Shown: positions 60,737 through 64,000 of the stretch, piece by piece | Layout of the letters: every line of letters begins with the position of its first letter | Position numbering within the stretch: position 1 is the first letter of the stretch | Assembly (NCBI RefSeq): GCF_036898465.1 | Contig: NZ_JARUMJ010000001.1 | Coordinates: 5,146,001-5,210,000, forward strand | Direction: 5' to 3' | Length of the DNA: 64,000 bases | From: Streptomyces sp. B21-105 | GTDB taxonomy: Bacteria; Actinomycetota; Actinomycetes; Streptomycetales; Streptomycetaceae | Position numbers and translations under genes: made by a program | The notes under the pieces: model-generated | Seen by the model: the letters and a program-made list of their open reading frames with translations, nothing else | Told to the model about the DNA's origin: nothing | Database searches by the model: none

Positions 60737-63244
60737 TTGAGCGACACCAACAGCCGCGCGCACCTGCTGCCGGAGACGCTCGAGGTGCGTGGCGCACGCG
60801 AGCACAACCTGCGCGGCGTCGACGTGGACCTGCCGCACCGCAACCTCACCGTGTTCACCGGCGTGTCCGGCTCGGGCAAGTCGTCCCTGGCCTTCGCCAC
60901 GATCTACGCCGAGGGCCAGCGACGCCAGCTGCAGAGCATGTCGACCTTCGCCCGCCAGTTCATGCACCAGATGGACAAGCCGGACGTCGACCACATCGGC
61001 GGCCTGTGCTCGGCCGTCGCGGTCGACCAGCGTTCCTCTGCCTCCCGCAGCCCGCGCTCCACGGTGGGCACGGTCACCGAGGTGTACGACCTGCTGCGGG
61101 TGGTGTTCGCGCGGATCGGACACCCGCACTGCACCGAGTGCGGGACCGAACTGGCCGACGACGCCTGCCCGCGGGGCCACGACAGCGCGCTGCCCGAGAT
61201 GACCAACGGGGCGTTCTCCTTCAACCTGCCGTTCGGCCAGTGCACCGCCTGTCAGGGCGTCGGCACCCGGCTCGAGGTGGACCCCACGACTCTGGTCGCC
61301 GATCCGGGCCGCTCCCTGCTGGAGGGCGCGATCACGCCCTGGCGGCCCACGTTCACCGAGCCGGAGCGGATGAAGGCCCGCGCGGTGGCGCAGCTGCTGG
61401 GCGAGGACGAGAGCACGCCGTGGGAGGACCTCTCCGAGGGGCTGCGGCACACGCTGCTGCACGGCACCGACATCAAGGTCCGCGCCCGCAAGTTCGACAA
61501 GCCCGGCGACCCGGTCAAGGACGTCGTGTTCACCGGGGTGGTGCCATGGCTCTACGAGCGGTACCGCAAGTCGGGCGGGGAGAACTTCGGGCAGCTGGAG
61601 AACTACATGCGGCCGGCGCCCTGCGCCGAGTGCGGGGGCGGCCGGCTCAACCCGGCGCAGCTCGCCGTCCGGGTCGCCGGGCGCGGCATCGCGGAGGTGG
61701 CGGCGCTGCCGGTCTCCGTGTCGCTGCGCTTCTTCCAGGAGCTGGACGTGGCGGAGCGTGAGCGTGCCGCCGTGGGCCAGGCCCTGGAGGAGATCGTGCA
61801 GCGGCTCGGCCATCTGACGCGGATGGGGCTGGAGTACCTCAGCCTGGACCGTCCGGCCCGCACCCTGTCCGGCGGCGAGTCGCAGCGCATCCGGCTGGCC
61901 GGGCTGCTCGGCACCGACATGTTCGGCCTGCTCTACGTCCTGGACGAGCCGACCACCGGTCTGCACCCCAGGGACATCGAGAAACTGGTCGCCACCCTGA
62001 AGGACCTGCGCGACCAGGGCAACACGGTGCTCATCGTCGAGCACGACCACCAGATGATCAAAGCCGCGGACTGGGTGGTGGAACTCGGTCCGGCGGCCGG
62101 CGAGCACGGTGGCGAGCTGCTGTTCAGCGGCCCGGCCGAGCAGCTGCTCGACGACGTGAACTCGCCGACCGGCGGCTACACCAGCGGCACCCGCGGCATC
62201 CCGGTGCCCGCGAGCCGACGGCCCGGGGCGGCGGACCGCCGGATCGCCGTGTACGGAGCGAAGGAGAACAACCTCGCCGGGTTCGACGTCGACTTCCCGC
62301 TCGGCACGTTCATCGCGGTGACCGGGGTGTCGGGGGCCGGCAAGTCCACGCTGGTGGACGACATCCTCTACCCGGCGGTGGAGAGCGCGCTGGGCGGCGA
62401 CGCGCCGGCGCCGGGCGCCCACACCAGGATCGAGGGGCTGCACCACGTCGACCGGGTGATCAGGGTGGACCAGGCGCCGATCGGGCGTTCGGGCCGGTCG
62501 ACGCCGGCGACGTACACCGGGGTCTTCGACAGCGTCCGCAAGGTGTTCTGCCAGACCGCGGAGGCGAAGAAACGCCGCTACAAGCCGGGCCGGTTCTCCT
62601 TCAACTCGGCGGGCGGGCGCTGCGAGACCTGCACCGGCGACGGCTCCATCAAGATCGAGATGCAGCTGCTGCCCGACGTCTTCCTGCACTGCGAGACCTG
62701 TGACGGCACCCGCTACAACGCGGAGACGCTGGAGATCCGCTACCGCGGCAAGAACATCGCCGAGGTGCTGGCGATGCCCGTCGAGGAGGCGCTGGAGTTC
62801 TTCGCGGGGGAGCCCGCCATCGAGGCCCCGCTGCGCGTCCTCGACGAGGTCGGCCTCGGCTATCTGCGGCTGGGCCAGTCGGCGACGACGCTCTCGGGCG
62901 GCGAGGCGCAGCGCGTCAAGCTGGCCAACGAGCTGCAGCGCAGGGCGGGCGCGCACACCCTCTACCTGCTCGACGAGCCGACCACCGGCCTGCACTCCAG
63001 TGACATCGAGCGGCTGCTGGCGGTGCTGCACAGCCTCGTCGACAGGGGGCACACCGTGCTCGCCGTGTCGCACAACCTCGACCTGATCAAGACGGCGGAC
63101 TGGGTGGTGGACATCGGTCCGGAGGGCGGCGACGGAGGCGGGGCGCTGGTCGCCGCGGGCACCCCCGAGCAGGTGGCCGGGCAGTCGGAAGGACACACCG
63201 GGCGTTTCCTGCGCGACGTGCTGGGGACGAGCGGGCGGCCGTGA
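60737..63244 (+). CDS. UvrA-like ABC ATPase, DrrC-type self-resistance
   Basis: 835 aa from a TTG at 60737. Two ABC modules: [27 protein letters not shown] with [13 protein letters not shown] and [11 protein letters not shown]; then [17 protein letters not shown] with [15 protein letters not shown] and [11 protein letters not shown]. Zinc cysteines (CTACQG, CAECGGG, CETCTGD, CETCDG) are there. It is about 120 residues shorter than housekeeping UvrA, as are drug-cluster UvrA-like proteins such as DrrC, which clear DNA of an intercalating product. This suggests the cluster product binds DNA. It overlaps the next gene (TGATG). Confidence 0.92.
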   Translation: MSDTNSRAHLLPETLEVRGAREHNLRGVDVDLPHRNLTVFTGVSGSGKSSLAFATIYAEGQRRQLQSMSTFARQFMHQMDKPDVDHIGGLCSAVAVDQRSSASRSPRSTVGTVTEVYDLLRVVFARIGHPHCTECGTELADDACPRGHDSALPEMTNGAFSFNLPFGQCTACQGVGTRLEVDPTTLVADPGRSLLEGAITPWRPTFTEPERMKARAVAQLLGEDESTPWEDLSEGLRHTLLHGTDIKVRARKFDKPGDPVKDVVFTGVVPWLYERYRKSGGENFGQLENYMRPAPCAECGGGRLNPAQLAVRVAGRGIAEVAALPVSVSLRFFQELDVAERERAAVGQALEEIVQRLGHLTRMGLEYLSLDRPARTLSGGESQRIRLAGLLGTDMFGLLYVLDEPTTGLHPRDIEKLVATLKDLRDQGNTVLIVEHDHQMIKAADWVVELGPAAGEHGGELLFSGPAEQLLDDVNSPTGGYTSGTRGIPVPASRRPGAADRRIAVYGAKENNLAGFDVDFPLGTFIAVTGVSGAGKSTLVDDILYPAVESALGGDAPAPGAHTRIEGLHHVDRVIRVDQAPIGRSGRSTPATYTGVFDSVRKVFCQTAEAKKRRYKPGRFSFNSAGGRCETCTGDGSIKIEMQLLPDVFLHCETCDGTRYNAETLEIRYRGKNIAEVLAMPVEEALEFFAGEPAIEAPLRVLDEVGLGYLRLGQSATTLSGGEAQRVKLANELQRRAGAHTLYLLDEPTTGLHSSDIERLLAVLHSLVDRGHTVLAVSHNLDLIKTADWVVDIGPEGGDGGGALVAAGTPEQVAGQSEGHTGRFLRDVLGTSGRP

Positions 63245-64000
63245 TGTACGGGTCGCCCTCCGAGGGCCCGGAGCCGGTCCGGATCGGTGTGCTGGGGTGC
63301 GCGGACATCGCCCGCCGCCGGGTGCTGCCCGCGTTCGCGGCAGACCCCGGCAGCCGGGTGGCGGCCGTGGCCAGCCGGGACGGCGGCCGGGCCCGCGAGA
63401 TGGCCGACCGGTTCGACTGCGCCGCCGTGACGGGGTACGACCGTCTGCTCGCCGACCCGGCGGTGGAGGCCGTCTATGTGCCGCTGCCCGTCGCCCTGCA
63501 CGCCGACTGGATCGAACGGGCGTTACGGGCGGGCAAGCACGTGCTCGGCGAGAAGCCGCTCACCGGTGACGTCGACTCCACCCGCCGGCTGTTCGAGCTG
63601 GCAGCCGCGCGCGGTCTGGTGCTCGCCGAGAACTTCATGTTCCCCCGTCACCCGCTGCACCGGCGGGTGCGGGAGCTGGTCACGGGCGGGGCCATCGGTG
63701 AACTGCGCAGCTTCACGGGGGAGTTCGCCATCCCGGCGCCGCCGCCGGGTGACGTCCGCTACGACGCGGCCCTCGGCGGCGGCGCGCTGCTGGACATCGC
63801 CGTCAACCCGCTGCTCGCCGCCCGCTTCTTCCTCGGTCCCGCGCTCACGGTGTGCGGGGCGCGGCTGCGCCGGCACCCCGTGCACGGCGTGGACACCGGC
63901 GGAGCGGTCCTGCTGGCCGCACCGGACGGCGTCACCGCGCAGGTGGTGTTCGGCATGGAGCACGCCTACCGGGCCGGGTACGAGCTGTGGGGGAGCGCGG
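63244..64000 (+). CDS. NDP-hexose 3-ketoreductase (Gfo/Idh/MocA), 5' part
   Basis: About 252 residues in view; the gene runs off the right edge. Rossmann head RIGVLGCADIARRRVLPAFAADPGSRVAAVASRDG, substrate motif LHADWIERALRAGKHVLGEKPLTGD (EKP with catalytic Lys), FMFPRHPLHRRVRELV and GGGALLDIAVNPL. This is the family of sugar 3-ketoreductases (for example OleW, UrdT types) that act just after the 2,3-dehydratase, giving a 2-deoxy sugar. Confidence 0.88.
   Translation, partial: MYGSPSEGPEPVRIGVLGCADIARRRVLPAFAADPGSRVAAVASRDGGRAREMADRFDCAAVTGYDRLLADPAVEAVYVPLPVALHADWIERALRAGKHVLGEKPLTGDVDSTRRLFELAAARGLVLAENFMFPRHPLHRRVRELVTGGAIGELRSFTGEFAIPAPPPGDVRYDAALGGGALLDIAVNPLLAARFFLGPALTVCGARLRRHPVHGVDTGGAVLLAAPDGVTAQVVFGMEHAYRAGYELWGSA

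Noticed and set aside
60137..63196. 1019-aa open frame on the minus strand
   Set aside because: Antisense of the glycosyltransferase and UvrA-like genes, both of which are certain.

Overview
The window is very GC-rich with long overlapping open frames, GTG/TTG starts and families typical of Streptomyces: SpdB/DUF2637/DUF6284/RRQRL transfer genes, a SARP regulator, and an ActIII-type ketoreductase with deoxysugar genes. It looks like an accessory, IS-riddled part of a Streptomyces (or close relative) chromosome that leads into a biosynthetic cluster.

Region 1 (1-6.2 kb) is one arm of an actinomycete integrative and conjugative element (AICE). Four translationally coupled genes on the minus strand (SpdB-like, RRQRL zinc protein, DUF2637, DUF6284) diverge from a KorSA-like GntR repressor and a YdcF-like protein. 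Three GTCCTRGGAC operator-like palindromes lie between the two arms. The cargo is a ComF-like phosphoribosyltransferase plus a DprA-like protein. No int, rep or tra gene of this element is in view; they probably lie to the left.

Region 2 (7.2-12.06 kb) is a second integrative locus. Two imperfect 33-bp copies of the 3' end of a tRNA-Thr(CGU)-like gene, each followed by a terminator hairpin and by the 3' end of a tyrosine integrase gene, bracket a compact three-gene cassette: a winged-helix-like protein of unknown function, an ExeA/Orc-like P-loop ATPase, and a zinc-ribbon plus HARE-HTH-like protein. This cassette is the best candidate here for an undescribed, possibly defensive, system.

Region 3 (12-35.5 kb) holds cell-surface and polymorphic-toxin genes broken by transposons. 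A frameshifted RHS relic is fused to the integrase relic. A secreted FG-GAP protein gene is split by an IS5-family element and a GT2 glycosyltransferase gene by an IS1380-family element; in both cases removing the IS and one target repeat restores the reading frame. An AftA-like membrane protein, a DUF317 relic and a large intact secreted RHS protein follow. An ISAs1-family element then sits inside an IS630-family element.

Region 4 (35.6-52 kb) is a mixed accessory stretch: a truncated DUF5655/NucS-like gene, an esterase, a Phd-VapC toxin-antitoxin pair, a second RHS operon (SseB-like, WXG/ESX-like, RHS toxin, two candidate immunity genes), a truncated PIN gene beside an ISAs1 relic, a Tat-secreted helveticin-J-like protein, a dead ECF sigma gene and a Uma2 endonuclease.

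Region 5 (52.4-64 kb) is the edge of a glycosylated type II (aromatic) polyketide cluster: an SRPBCC plus monooxygenase-like fusion, a SARP activator, a UspA-like protein, NDP-hexose 2,3-dehydratase, acyl carrier protein, ketoreductase, cytochrome P450, 3,5-epimerase-like protein, glycosyltransferase, DrrC-like UvrA self-resistance protein, and an NDP-hexose 3-ketoreductase cut by the window end. The ketosynthase pair is not in view and should lie to the right.
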